The notes: generated from the letters alone by a model not told the origin. A stretch of 64,000 bases of DNA from Paenibacillus sp. 32O-W (GCF_007679495.1 NZ_VEGP01000017.1:30729-94728); one strand, 5' to 3'; positions 19,186 to 28,569 are shown, counted from the stretch's first letter. Made by a program: numbers and translations.

Positions 19186-20739
19186 TTGGGAAAGAAAGCA
19201 GCAGTCTGGAAATATGGAAACGGTTTAATCGCTGCGGCTGCAGCCGTATCTTTGTTGGCGGGCTGCGGTGCCGGAGGAGGGCAGCAAGCGGGGGATAAGG
19301 AACCTGCGCAGCAGCAGGGTAGTGCCCCGAAAGGCCCCGTTAAGATCAGTATGATGGCGAATCTGCATACCCCTGAGGTCCCGTCCGACCTGATTGAAAA
19401 AATGGTAGAAGAGAAGACCAATACAGAACTGGACATTCAGTGGGTGCCGGACGGCAGCTATGAAGAGAAGCTGAACGCTTCCTTCGCCACCGGTACGCTG
19501 CCCCAAGCCGTATATATGAAGAATCAGAGCACTTTGATTCTGTTCAAGGACGCGATTCGGGACGGACAATTCTGGGAGATCGGTCCGCTGCTCAAGGATT
19601 ATCCGAATCTGAGCAAATTGAATCCGGCCGTCCTGCACAATACTTCGGTAGATGGCAAAATCTATGCGCTCTACCAGGAGAGGCCTCTATCGCGGCAAGG
19701 GATCATCTATCGGAAGGATTGGGCGGATAAGCTGGGTCTGAGCGAGCCTAAGAACACCGACGAGCTGTACCAAATGCTGAAGAGCTTCACCGAAGGCGAT
19801 CCTAACGGAAGCGGGAAGAAGGATACGATCGGACTGACAGACCGCAGTGATTTGATCTACGGTGCCTTCAAGACGGTCAGCTCTTACTTCGGAACGCCGA
19901 ATAACTGGGGCGAAGAGGACGGGAAGCTCATTCCGGAGTTTATGCATCCCGGGTATATGGAGACGATGAAATTTTTCAAGAAGCTTCATCAGGAAGGGCT
20001 GATTAATCAGGATTTCCCTGTTACGAGCAAGACGGATCAGCAGAATCTGTTTATTACCGGTGTGGCCGGAATGTACATCGGAGCTATGGGAGATGTCGTC
20101 AGTCTGCATCAGAAAATGGTAGACATCAATCCCGACATTGAGCTGGAGGTGCATAACCGGGTGGAAGGACCGGACGGGAAGTTAGGCGTCTGGGCCATCC
20201 CCGGCTACGGATCGGCTGTCCTGTTCCCGAAATCTTCCGTGAAGACAGAGGAGGATTTAAGGAATATCCTGGACTTTTATGACAAGCTGATGGCCCCGGA
20301 GCTGACCAACCTGATTTATTACGGGGTGGAGGGCACGCACTATAACGTAGTGGAAGGGAAGGCGTCCGTCGTGGACGACACCAAGCTGACCGACCGCGAA
20401 GTGAAGCCGTATCAGGCAATCATGATCGGCGGCCCGAGCACGATTGACATGCTGGAGGGCTACTTCAAGCTGCCGGTCAAGGCGAAAGCGGAAGAGCTGA
20501 CCGTCGATAACGAAAACTTCCTGATTCACGATCCGGCCGCTCCTCTCGATTCACCGACCTATACCGAGAGGGGGGTCCGTCTGCAGGAAATCATCAAGGA
20601 TGCCACTTATAACTTCATCCTGGGCAAATTGGATGAGGCCGGTTTCCAGGGCGAGGTGGACCGATGGCTCAAGGAAGGCGGCAATCAGATTATAGAAGAG
20701 TTTAATGCATCTTATCAGATGGCCAAAAGCAACGGGTGA
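19186..20739 (+). CDS. Oligosaccharide-binding lipoprotein of ABC importer (LplA/YtcQ-type)
   Basis: 517 residues. The signal peptide has lipobox LLAGC and a Gly/Gln-rich linker, and the body is a large extracellular solute-binding protein of family 1 (NxELDIQWVPDGSYEEKL, then a long two-lobed domain). The start is TTG 19186 behind AAGGAGG with nine-base spacing; an ATG at 19181 is out of frame. It delivers sugar to the two downstream permeases. The neighbouring GH105 enzyme suggests unsaturated galacturonyl-rhamnose-type pectin fragments. As in many such operons, no ATPase gene is present, so a shared MsmX-type ATPase encoded elsewhere is inferred. Confidence 0.88.
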   Translation: MGKKAAVWKYGNGLIAAAAAVSLLAGCGAGGGQQAGDKEPAQQQGSAPKGPVKISMMANLHTPEVPSDLIEKMVEEKTNTELDIQWVPDGSYEEKLNASFATGTLPQAVYMKNQSTLILFKDAIRDGQFWEIGPLLKDYPNLSKLNPAVLHNTSVDGKIYALYQERPLSRQGIIYRKDWADKLGLSEPKNTDELYQMLKSFTEGDPNGSGKKDTIGLTDRSDLIYGAFKTVSSYFGTPNNWGEEDGKLIPEFMHPGYMETMKFFKKLHQEGLINQDFPVTSKTDQQNLFITGVAGMYIGAMGDVVSLHQKMVDINPDIELEVHNRVEGPDGKLGVWAIPGYGSAVLFPKSSVKTEEDLRNILDFYDKLMAPELTNLIYYGVEGTHYNVVEGKASVVDDTKLTDREVKPYQAIMIGGPSTIDMLEGYFKLPVKAKAEELTVDNENFLIHDPAAPLDSPTYTERGVRLQEIIKDATYNFILGKLDEAGFQGEVDRWLKEGGNQIIEEFNASYQMAKSNG

Positions 20740-20816
20740 TTTCTCCAAGAGGGGAGGATCGGCCCGATAGGCCAAAAACAAACATATGAATGGAATTTTA
20801 ATTGAATGAGTTCTAA

Positions 20817-20845
20817 ACAGGCTGTTGGAGAATTCGACAGCCTGT
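20817..20845 (+). other. Intercistronic hairpin between binding-protein and permease genes
   Basis: The stem ACAGGCTGT / ACAGCCTGT (9 bp) has an 11-base loop and no T tract. Its position fits an element that lowers permease expression relative to the binding protein. Confidence 0.55.
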
Positions 20846-20879
20846 CCATCTTCTGGTTACGGGAAAGGAAGAATCGGTC

Positions 20880-21833
20880 ATGAGCGAAGCAGCGGTGCAG
20901 AACGTCAAGACATCGAAGCCGGCGGCCAAGTCGGGCCTCATGAGGAGAATAGTCAAAAACCGTGCGATCTACCTGATGATTTTGCCGGGTTTAATCTATT
21001 TCGTTATTTTTAAATATATTCCCATGGGCGGATTGGTCATTGCTTTCCAGGACTACAAGCCCTACCTTGGGATGACCGGCAGTCCGTGGGTCGGTTTCAA
21101 GCATTTTGAACGGCTGTTTGCCGAGCCGATGTTTTTTACCATTTTGAAAAATACGCTGGTCTTGTTTTTATTGAACCTGCTGATTTATTTTCCGGTACCG
21201 ATTCTGCTGGCACTGATGCTCAATGAAGTCCGGCTCAATGCCTATAAGCGGTTCGTCCAGACATTGATTTATATTCCCCATTTCATGTCGTGGGTCATCA
21301 TTGTAGCTATTACCTTCGTTATGCTGTCGGTGGACCGGGGAATTATTAACGAAATCTTCGCCATGCTCGGCTATGAGAAAATCAATTTTCTTATGAGCAG
21401 CGGCTGGTTCAGGCCTCTTTATATTTTGCAGGTCATATGGCGTGAGGCCGGCTGGGGGACCATCATCTATTTGGCAGCCATGGCTGCTATCGATCCCCAA
21501 TTATATGAGGCGGCCCGAATGGACGGAGCCAACCGTTTTCGGCAAATTTGGCATATTACCCTGCCTTCGATCCGCAGCGTCATCGTCGTCCTGCTGATTC
21601 TCAAGATCGGGGATGTGCTGGAGCTCGGATTCGAGCATGTCTATCTGCTCCTGAATTCGATGAACCGGGAGGTTGCGGAAATTTTCGATACGTTCGTATA
21701 TACGGCCGGTTTAAAGCAGGGGCAGTACAGCTTCAGCACGGCGGTAGGCTTCTTCAAATCGTTCGTCGGATTGATCTTGGTCGTCCTGGCGAATTGGCTG
21801 GCCAAAAAAGTAGGTGAGGAAGGAATTTTCTGA
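20880..21833 (+). CDS. Oligosaccharide ABC importer permease (LplB/YteP-type)
   Basis: 317 residues with six predicted membrane helices. The cytoplasmic EAA loop reads YEAARMDGANRFRQIWHITL, the contact site for the ATPase. The N-terminal RRIVKNRAIYLMILPGLIYF is typical of LplB/YteP permeases. ATG 20880 follows GGAAG. It forms the transport channel with the next gene product. Confidence 0.92.
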   Translation: MSEAAVQNVKTSKPAAKSGLMRRIVKNRAIYLMILPGLIYFVIFKYIPMGGLVIAFQDYKPYLGMTGSPWVGFKHFERLFAEPMFFTILKNTLVLFLLNLLIYFPVPILLALMLNEVRLNAYKRFVQTLIYIPHFMSWVIIVAITFVMLSVDRGIINEIFAMLGYEKINFLMSSGWFRPLYILQVIWREAGWGTIIYLAAMAAIDPQLYEAARMDGANRFRQIWHITLPSIRSVIVVLLILKIGDVLELGFEHVYLLLNSMNREVAEIFDTFVYTAGLKQGQYSFSTAVGFFKSFVGLILVVLANWLAKKVGEEGIF

Positions 21834-21916
21834 AGATTCGAAAGGATGGGGCTGTCGTTTAAGTCGAGACGAAGCCGCATTTCCTTGATTCTAAAGCATA
21901 TGGAGGATTGGACATC

Positions 21917-22798
21917 ATGCTTCAAGACAAATCGTGGGCCAGCCGGCTGTTCGATGCCGTCAACTACACGCTTCTGTTTATCATTGCGATGATTACGGTC
22001 ATCCCTTTCTTGCATGTCATCGCCGGTTCATTCACTACGGTGCAGGAGCTGGCGCAGAAACGCTTCGTGCTGTTTCCGACCGTATTCTCGCTTGATGCTT
22101 ACCGCTACATCTTCTCGACGAACGTGCTAGTCAAGGCTTTGGGAGTATCTGTCGGCGTCACCTTGTTCGGGACGCTGTTCAGCATGTTCCTGACATCCCT
22201 GATGGCCTACGGACTGGCCAGACGGAATCTGGACGGGCGCAATCTGATCATGTTCCTGGTCGTCTTCACGATGCTGTTTAACGGCGGGATGATTCCCACT
22301 TTCCTGATTGTCAAAGGAATGGGGCTGATCGATTCCTATTTGGCCCTGATCATACCGAGTGCCATCAACGCGTTTAACCTGATCATCATGCGGAATTTCT
22401 TCCAGAACCTGCCGGATGGTCTGGAGGAATCCGCGAGGATAGACGGCTGCAGCGACTGGGGGATTCTGTTCCGCATCGTGATTCCCTTGTCCATGCCGGC
22501 TATCGCGACCATTTCGCTGTTCTACGCGGTCACTTATTGGAACACCTACATGACGGCGATTCTCTACCTGAATGATGCCGCGAAATGGCCTGTACAAATC
22601 ATTCTGCGGCAAATCGTCATTCTCGCCAGCGGAATATCCGCGGATACATCCGGCTTCGATGACGGCTTCATCGCCCCTCCGGAGCAAACGGTCAAGATGG
22701 CCGTAATCGTCGTCGCCACCCTGCCGGTGCTTCTCGTTTATCCGTTTCTGCAGAAGCATTTTGCCAAGGGGGCGCTGTTGGGATCGATTAAAGGCTAG
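21917..22798 (+). CDS. Oligosaccharide ABC importer permease (LplC/YtcP-type)
   Basis: 293 residues with six predicted membrane helices and an EAA loop LEESARIDGCSDWGILFRIV. The N-terminus resembles the YtcP/LplC group (SRLFDAVNYTLLFIIAMITV). ATG 21917 is chosen because GGAGG lies ten bases upstream; a TTG at 21908 is adjacent to that site and too close. It is the second half of the heterodimeric channel and sits 84 bases after permease 1. Confidence 0.92.
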   Translation: MLQDKSWASRLFDAVNYTLLFIIAMITVIPFLHVIAGSFTTVQELAQKRFVLFPTVFSLDAYRYIFSTNVLVKALGVSVGVTLFGTLFSMFLTSLMAYGLARRNLDGRNLIMFLVVFTMLFNGGMIPTFLIVKGMGLIDSYLALIIPSAINAFNLIIMRNFFQNLPDGLEESARIDGCSDWGILFRIVIPLSMPAIATISLFYAVTYWNTYMTAILYLNDAAKWPVQIILRQIVILASGISADTSGFDDGFIAPPEQTVKMAVIVVATLPVLLVYPFLQKHFAKGALLGSIKG

Positions 22799-22839
22799 AA
22801 CGTGCATCTAAGCAGACAATAGAGGAGTGTAGTTTTACT

Positions 22840-23955
22840 ATGAACAAGCTTGATCCAAACGTAACGCGTACGGATTATTCTCCCATTCAGTGGGCCGGGG
22901 CGGCCTGTGACGCCTTGATGGCGGCTTATCGCCCGGAACGGCTTCCTCCGGAGAATCGCTGGCATTACCACCAGGGTGTGTTCCTGTACGGAATGCTCCA
23001 GGTGTGGCGGCAAACCGGAGAGGAAATCTATTTGACCTATCCTAAGGAATATGTGGATCGACTGATCGATGAGGAAGGCAATTTCTACTTCGCGAGAGAT
23101 GAATTGGACGCCATCATGCCGGGCTTGCTGCTCTTCACGCTGGATGAGCGGTACGGCGAAGCCAGATACCGGATAGCCGCCGACAAGCTCAGGCAATTGT
23201 TCACGACGCTCAACCGGACCTCCGAAGGAGGGATCTGGCACAAGGATAAGTATCCTTACCAGATGTGGCTGGACGGGCTCTATATGGGCGGCGTGTTTGC
23301 GTTAAAATATGCCGCGCAATACGGGGATGATACGCTAATCGATTTGACGCTTCATCAGGAGAAGCTGATGCGTAAGTATATGAAAGATGAAAGGAGCGGG
23401 CTGCTGTACCATGCCTGGGACGAGAAGAGAAGCTTTCCCTGGGCCGACCCCGTAACCGGATGTTCTCCGGAGTTCTGGAGCCGGTCTCTGGGCTGGTACG
23501 GGATGGCGCTGGCCGACTTCCTGGATCTCGTTCCCGCGTCCCATCCGGGGCGTGCAGAGCTTGAAGCGGCTTTAAGCTCCTTCGTAAGCGCCATAACCCG
23601 ATATCAGGACCGGGAAAGCGGGCTCTGGTTCCAGGTGGTGGACAAAGGGCAGCTTCCCGATAATTGGCTGGAGACGTCAGGCACCAGTCTGTTCGTCTAC
23701 ACGATCGCCAAAGCGATCAAGCACGGCTGCGCAGGCAGAGAGCAGCTGCAGTCGGCATGGGCCGGCTACGAAGGGCTGCTGAGCAGGCTGCGGTTTAATG
23801 ATCAGGGTCATGTGATCATTCCCGATATTTGCATAGGAACCTCCGCAGGCGACTATGCCAACTATGTGACCCGTCCGGTACAGGACAATGACCTGCACGG
23901 GGTCGGCGCGTTTATTCTGGCTTGTACGGAGATGGAGAGTCTGGATAGGCCTTGA
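22840..23955 (+). CDS. GH105 unsaturated rhamnogalacturonyl hydrolase (YteR-like)
   Basis: 371 residues in an (alpha/alpha)6 barrel family. WLDGLYMGG contains Asp145, matching the catalytic Asp143 of B. subtilis YteR, and WSRSLGWYGMAL is another GH88/GH105 hallmark. There is no signal peptide, so it is cytoplasmic and acts on imported substrate. The family hydrates and cleaves the unsaturated galacturonyl end made by pectate or rhamnogalacturonan lyases. It is the last gene of the operon, 41 bases after the permease gene, which argues for import of rhamnogalacturonan fragments. Its stop codon lies inside a 10-bp tandem repeat. Confidence 0.92.
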   Translation: MNKLDPNVTRTDYSPIQWAGAACDALMAAYRPERLPPENRWHYHQGVFLYGMLQVWRQTGEEIYLTYPKEYVDRLIDEEGNFYFARDELDAIMPGLLLFTLDERYGEARYRIAADKLRQLFTTLNRTSEGGIWHKDKYPYQMWLDGLYMGGVFALKYAAQYGDDTLIDLTLHQEKLMRKYMKDERSGLLYHAWDEKRSFPWADPVTGCSPEFWSRSLGWYGMALADFLDLVPASHPGRAELEAALSSFVSAITRYQDRESGLWFQVVDKGQLPDNWLETSGTSLFVYTIAKAIKHGCAGREQLQSAWAGYEGLLSRLRFNDQGHVIIPDICIGTSAGDYANYVTRPVQDNDLHGVGAFILACTEMESLDRP

Positions 23956-24010
23956 AAAGCCCTGAAAAGCCTTGAAAAGCCTTGAAAAGCCTTGAAAAGC
24001 CTTGAAAAGC
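23951..24010 (+). repeat. 10-bp tandem repeat (6 units) over the GH105 stop codon
   Basis: Six units of CTTGAAAAGC lie head to tail (one variant, CCTGAAAAGC). The TGA stop at 23953-23955 lies in the first unit. Confidence 0.9.
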
Positions 24011-24046
24011 CCAAGGTGGCAGGATGGTACAGGACGGAAGCCGCCT

Positions 24047-24310
24047 TTCTTGCGAAACATAGCAACGTTATTGGGGGGAGATGAAGCTCCCCTTACCAAC
24101 GGAACATCGAAATCGCTGTTCAGCCCCATGGCCGTTCCATTTCTAACGAAACATAGAAACGCTATTTGCCCAGAAGGAGCTCTCCTTTCCAACGAGAACA
24201 TCGAAATCGCTGTTCAGCCCCATGGCCGTTCCATTTCTAACGAAACATAGAAGCGCTATTTGCCCCAAAAGAGCTTTCCCCGTTTTCTAACGAAACTACC
24301 GATCGCTATT
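24047..24310 (+). repeat. Degenerate tandem array of ~47-bp units
   Basis: Six copies of a motif like AACGAAACATAGAAACGCT recur every 47-50 bases, at about 24047, 24098, 24145, 24192, 24239 and 24288. A higher-order 94-bp duplication (24084-24177 and 24178-24271) is nearly identical. The sequences between the motifs repeat too, so this is not a CRISPR array. Confidence 0.75.
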
Positions 24311-24408
24311 CATCAAAATAGAGGGTTATGGGGCAGTCTTTCACCCTAATAACGATTTCGAGTTTCGTTAAATTTTTGAAAAGTATCGTTTTTGACGGAA
24401 TAGCGGTC

Positions 24409-24737
24409 CATAAGAGGCTGTCGATTCATTGTTGGAAAGGCGTTTAACAGGATGTTGCACTTAGTGAAAAATCCAACAGTGAAAACGTAACGGATCTGAA
24501 AGACCCTATTTCGTCAAAATAAGCCGTTATTTTAGACTAACGGACCTAGACGCCCTTATTTCATTGAAATCCTCATACTTTCGCCTGCATTCTTTGGAAT
24601 AAGGTCATCCGATTCCGTTAAAATGACCGAAAGGCCCTTTTGGAGCGAATAAGGTCTCTGGGGTCCGTTAAAACCAAACCGTGCAGGATTTTCGCATGAT
24701 CTTTGGTTGAACAGCATTAATCGACAGTCTCCATAAG
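24409..24737. repeat. Intergenic repeat family B, copy B, with inverted ends
   Basis: The element is bounded by ATAAGAGGCTGTCGATT (24410-24426) and the inverted AATCGACAGTCTCCATAAG (24719-24737). The core 24441-24690 matches 14175-14368 in reverse and contains repeated TCCGTTA / AATAAGG modules. There is no coding content. It looks like a MITE-type or REP-like element. Confidence 0.7.
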
Positions 24738-24836
24738 TTCGTTAGCGAGCCTGAATCCGGCTAATCCTTTCTGCGTCGTGCTTGGCAAATGTAAGCCTTG
24801 GGTCGGGGGCTTCCCCACACAAATGGCCAGGGAGAA

Positions 24837-24886
24837 TACAGCGAGTGTTAGTGGGAATTTACCCACTAGCCTCGCTTTTTTTCTTT
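24837..24886 (+). terminator. Strong intrinsic terminator with no assigned upstream gene
   Basis: AGCGAG-TGT-TAGTGGG / CCCACTA-GC-CTCGCT is followed by seven T. The nearest upstream plus-strand gene ends 880 bases away, so it may end an unrecognised small transcript starting in or after the repeat block at 24738-24836. Confidence 0.7.
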
Positions 24887-25124
24887 CGTGGTTTGTTGGC
24901 TAAGCCTCTCAATCGGTTTGAAACTAATTTTAAGATACTCCGCCCGGATGTTAAGAAAAAAATGGATGTCCAGGGGTAGCGGAAGAGGCTGTAGAATGTT
25001 ATGTTTCATAAGAGGAGCCCGAATCCATTTTTTAGCGTAACAAGGCTTACGATGATCCGGAACTGTCTCTTATACGGGCTGAAAATGAAACCTAAGATTT
25101 ATACCTTATATTAACAGGGAGAAG

Positions 25125-25700
25125 GTGTGGGTTATTCTACTATTATTAATCATAAGCCTCTTTTTGATCGCCTGCCTGGTTACCGGCTTGCCTGTGCTAT
25201 TAATCTGGATATCGAAAAATGCCATTTTGCGCTGGACCGGGTTTCTTATATTGCTGGCGATAGGGTATGCCGGGTTCTCCATTATGTCCCGTATGACCTT
25301 GTCCACATCGAGCCGATTATCGAACGGGAATCCGGCCCTTCTTTTTCTCATGCTTCTTTTCGTTCCCTTACTGACACTGGCTGTTGTCGTTGCTTATCAT
25401 AGCTATCGCTTTCTTCAAACTCGACATAGGCTGCCAATGACCTGCGGCTTTATCATCTTATTGCTGGTTTCGATAGCCTTCTTATGGTTGAGGCTTCGCG
25501 CCCGTGGAATTCATTACGTAAATGATCATCTGGGCGGATTACCTTCCAATCCCGCATCCGTTATCTTTAACAAAGGATGGTTTAATGAATATACCTACAA
25601 CTTGTTTTTTAACGGCTATTCCTATATTCTTTGTATTTGCATTTTCCTGTTGGCCGGTTGTTTAATGGCGGTATCGCGGGTACTGAAGTCGACAACTTAA
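25125..25700 (+). CDS. Hypothetical multi-pass membrane protein
   Basis: 191 residues with about five hydrophobic helices (residues about 3-28, 33-53, 67-90, 104-124, 163-185) and a short hydrophilic loop HLGGLPSNPASVIFNKGW. No family was recognised. The start is uncertain: GTG 25125 follows AGGGAGAAG very closely, and no better ATG is visible nearby. It stands alone, 240 bases after a strong terminator. Confidence 0.55.
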   Translation: MWVILLLLIISLFLIACLVTGLPVLLIWISKNAILRWTGFLILLAIGYAGFSIMSRMTLSTSSRLSNGNPALLFLMLLFVPLLTLAVVVAYHSYRFLQTRHRLPMTCGFIILLLVSIAFLWLRLRARGIHYVNDHLGGLPSNPASVIFNKGWFNEYTYNLFFNGYSYILCICIFLLAGCLMAVSRVLKSTT

Positions 25701-25809
25701 TGTTAGTGAGAAGCCCGGTAAAAGCGAAAATCCATAACCGACTAACCGGTGGAACCTATATTGCTTTAGGATTACTTACTGCCCTTGCCAAGCCGCAAAA
25801 ATGATATGA

Positions 25810-26171
25810 TTAAGCCTCGTCGACCCCTTCGAGCTCGGGCAACCCCGCCTTTCGCCGCTGCTCGATGATATACTGAACGTACCATTCGGGATTTTCGGTG
25901 TTTCGCCGGATGGAACGGATGGTGCGCAGCCAATCCTCGTTCCAGCTCATTCCGTTGGACAACTTATGCCCCCGTTTCTCCATTGCAATAGTCTGGTCAT
26001 AAGCAAAAGCCGCATCCGCCCGCATTCGCGGTGTATCCAGCAGGATAATTTTCCCCTGGGCATCTCTCTTGTAATCGAACTCCTTATAAGCGCTGCTCTT
26101 GAGTATGCGATTCGTGCCAAGACAGCCAAGATCCCGGCAGCCGCAAGCCATACCCACAATCCTCCGCCCAT
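25810..26171 (-). pseudogene. Hypothetical single-pass protein, probable frameshift
   Basis: A frame starting at ATG 26171 (GGAGGTG eight bases upstream) encodes a good membrane helix, GLWVWLAAAGILAVLARIAY. It then loses protein-like character. From about 26110 the other minus frame takes over with a soluble segment (YKEFDYKRDAQGKIILLDTP, then WNEDWLRTIRSIRRN) to the stop at 25810. The upstream part of that second frame is Gly/Cys/Arg-rich and implausible. One missing base near 26100-26120 would join the two halves into a normal protein of about 120 residues. A true inactivating indel and a sequencing error cannot be told apart here. No family was recognised. Confidence 0.55.
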
Positions 26172-26375
26172 CATTCGCACCTCCAATAAGGAAATGGATG
26201 TACCGCATTTACGGTCTAAGCACTTCTATTTTATTTTATATTTTACCGGAGATGTGGAAAAAAGTTTTTTAGTTTTTTTTTGATTATTCCGCTTCTTTAA
26301 GGTTGATGGTATAGTAAGCTTTTGGGTAAATTAGGATAAAGCTTCAATTTTATTTTATTACGGGAGTCGTAGTCT

Positions 26376-28211
26376 ATGGAGAATTCAACCTCGCTCACAT
26401 CTTTAATGATCGTTGTGGCCATCGCTTTTCTCGTTCCCATCCTGCTGCATCAGTTGAAGCTGCGGGCGCTGCCCGTTGTGGTTGCGGAGATTGTGGCGGG
26501 CCTTGTCATCGGCAAAAGCGGATTCGATCTCGTAACCGAGGATCAATGGCTCAGTTTGTTGTCGCTGTTAGGTTTTATCTATTTAATGTTTCTTAGCGGA
26601 GTCGAAATCGATTTCTCTTCTTTTCGCAAGACGGGAGGCCGCGGCAAGGAGCCCAATCCGCTGGTCATCTCCATTCTGATCTTTGTTCTTATTCTACTGC
26701 TGTCTTACGGCTTGTCTTACGGACTTATGCTGCTGGGCTTTGTTACGGAGCCTTATTTGATGACGCTCATTATCGCTACAATTTCTCTTGGTGTTGTCAT
26801 GCCGGTGCTGAAGGAGAAGAAAATGATGGATACGGGTCTGGGCCAAACGGTTCTGCTCGTGACGGTCATTTCCGACTTCGTGACGATGATCCTGCTTGCC
26901 GTTTATTTGAGCGCACTGGCTCACGATGTGACGAAAATGCTGCTTCTGCTTCTGTTCTTCCTGCTTGTCTTCGTATTTTATTTCTTCTTCCGGCGGTTCA
27001 CGAACAAAGGCTGGTTTGCCATATTGGGCAAAGGAACGGTTCAGTTGGGCACACGCGCTGTGTTTGCGCTGATTTTGCTGTTCGTGGTCATGTCCGAAAC
27101 GCTGGGTGTAGAAAATATTCTGGGCGCCTTCCTGGCAGGAGTCATCGTTTCGCTGCTGATGCCCAACCGGGAGTTTGCCCACCAGTTGGACACATTCGGG
27201 TACGGCTTTCTGATTCCGATCTTCTTCGTAATGGTCGGAGTTAATCTGGACCTGTGGTCCTTATTCGCGGATCCGAGTATTCTCCTGCTCATTCCGCTTC
27301 TGATCTTTGCCATCTTTATTTCCAAAATGATCCCGTCCCTGCTGCTGAACATTTGGTATCCGTGGCGCAAAGTACTCGGTTCGGGGCTGCTGATGTCATC
27401 CACTCTCAGCCTGGTCATCGCCGCTTCGACGATCGCGCTCGAGATGGGAATCATTGACGAGCATCTCCATGGGGCCCTTATTCTCGAAGCCATCCTGACC
27501 TGTCTGCTATTCCCCGTCCTGTTCAATAAAGTGTATCCCAACGAAGCAGATAAGCGGACACGGGTCTCCATTGTCGGAATTAATCACGTAACGATGCCGG
27601 TAACCCGGGATTTGATCAAGGAAGGCTATGATATCCGTCTATATACCTCGCAGACCGGCTCGGAGGAAGAACGGAGTAATTGGAACCCGGAAACGGCCGG
27701 ACAGAGCTTGAAGGTGGAGGAAGTGACCCTGGATAGCCGGGAGCTGGAGGAACGGGGAGTGTATGACACCGATATCATCGTATTCGGAAGCATGGATGAT
27801 GACGCGAATATCCGCTTGGCGGAGCATGCCGGCAGTCTGGGGCTGGAACGGATTATTGTCAGGGTAGAGGATCCGGAGAAGCAGGAGATGGCGCAGCGCC
27901 AGGGAATGGCGGTCTTCTCCACTCTGTATGCCTCGCGAATTTTGCTGAAGGCGCTGATTGAGCATCCGAGCGCGGTGAAGCTGATCACCCAGCAGGATGA
28001 TTCCTTGCAGGAAATCCGCATGAATAATCCGGCTTACCATAATTCCTTCCTGCGGGACTTGTCTTTCCTCAAGCGGGTGCTGGTCTTAAGAATTTACCGG
28101 GGCGAATCGTTCATTATTCCTCATGGCAATACGCAGATTCAAGTCGGGGACAGGCTCCTGGCCAGCGGCGAAGCCGAGCAGATGCACATGGTTAAGAGGC
28201 ATCTGGAGTAG
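26376..28211 (+). CDS. CPA2-family monovalent cation/proton antiporter with RCK domain
   Basis: 611 residues. Residues 1 to about 390 form a 12-13-helix Na+(K+)/H+ exchanger domain with LRALPVVVAEIVAGLVIG near the N-terminus and ETLGVENILGAFLAGVIVS in the middle. A cytoplasmic Rossmann-like RCK-N segment (RTRVSIVGINHVTM onward) follows, then a C-terminal TrkA-C domain ending IQVGDRLLASGEAEQMH. It probably exports K+ or Na+ in exchange for protons, gated by a nucleotide ligand. Monocistronic; ion specificity is inferred from family only. Confidence 0.9.
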   Translation: MENSTSLTSLMIVVAIAFLVPILLHQLKLRALPVVVAEIVAGLVIGKSGFDLVTEDQWLSLLSLLGFIYLMFLSGVEIDFSSFRKTGGRGKEPNPLVISILIFVLILLLSYGLSYGLMLLGFVTEPYLMTLIIATISLGVVMPVLKEKKMMDTGLGQTVLLVTVISDFVTMILLAVYLSALAHDVTKMLLLLLFFLLVFVFYFFFRRFTNKGWFAILGKGTVQLGTRAVFALILLFVVMSETLGVENILGAFLAGVIVSLLMPNREFAHQLDTFGYGFLIPIFFVMVGVNLDLWSLFADPSILLLIPLLIFAIFISKMIPSLLLNIWYPWRKVLGSGLLMSSTLSLVIAASTIALEMGIIDEHLHGALILEAILTCLLFPVLFNKVYPNEADKRTRVSIVGINHVTMPVTRDLIKEGYDIRLYTSQTGSEEERSNWNPETAGQSLKVEEVTLDSRELEERGVYDTDIIVFGSMDDDANIRLAEHAGSLGLERIIVRVEDPEKQEMAQRQGMAVFSTLYASRILLKALIEHPSAVKLITQQDDSLQEIRMNNPAYHNSFLRDLSFLKRVLVLRIYRGESFIIPHGNTQIQVGDRLLASGEAEQMHMVKRHLE

Positions 28212-28569
28212 GTTTACACTGCTTATAACGAAGCAATTTTCATGGAAGCCCGATAATTTGTGAAAGATGCTCATAAATTTCTCAAATTTCAGGATCATTC
28301 TGCCGATAATCCTTTAGTAATATAAAAAAGGTTGAAGTAGGTCTGATGTCCTAAAGCCTTGGATAGAAGGGGGCAAGTATTCGGATGAAGTGAGAAACTG
28401 TTTCGTTTATAATCCTCCGTTGAACCGTCTGTCTTGCAGCGCCGCATGACAGGGCGCCCGGAAGGCAATTCACAGGCGGGGAAGAGGGGGATATTCTGCA
28501 TGCGTGCTGGTATGCAGATGGCGCGCCAGAAGCGCATGAGTTCAGAATTTAGTCAGGAGGAGAAGGAGA
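28212..28569. other. Intergenic region without recognised features
   Basis: 358 bases between the antiporter and DoxX genes. Apart from the GGAGGAGAAGGAG ribosome site at the end, I see no terminator, repeat or clear promoter. Confidence 0.4.

Noticed and set aside
24047..24310. CRISPR array
   Set aside because: Units are degenerate, the 'spacers' are repeated rather than unique, and no cas gene is nearby.
24782..24979. 65-codon frame in the intergenic region after the repeats
   Set aside because: It spans a strong intrinsic terminator and has no ribosome site.
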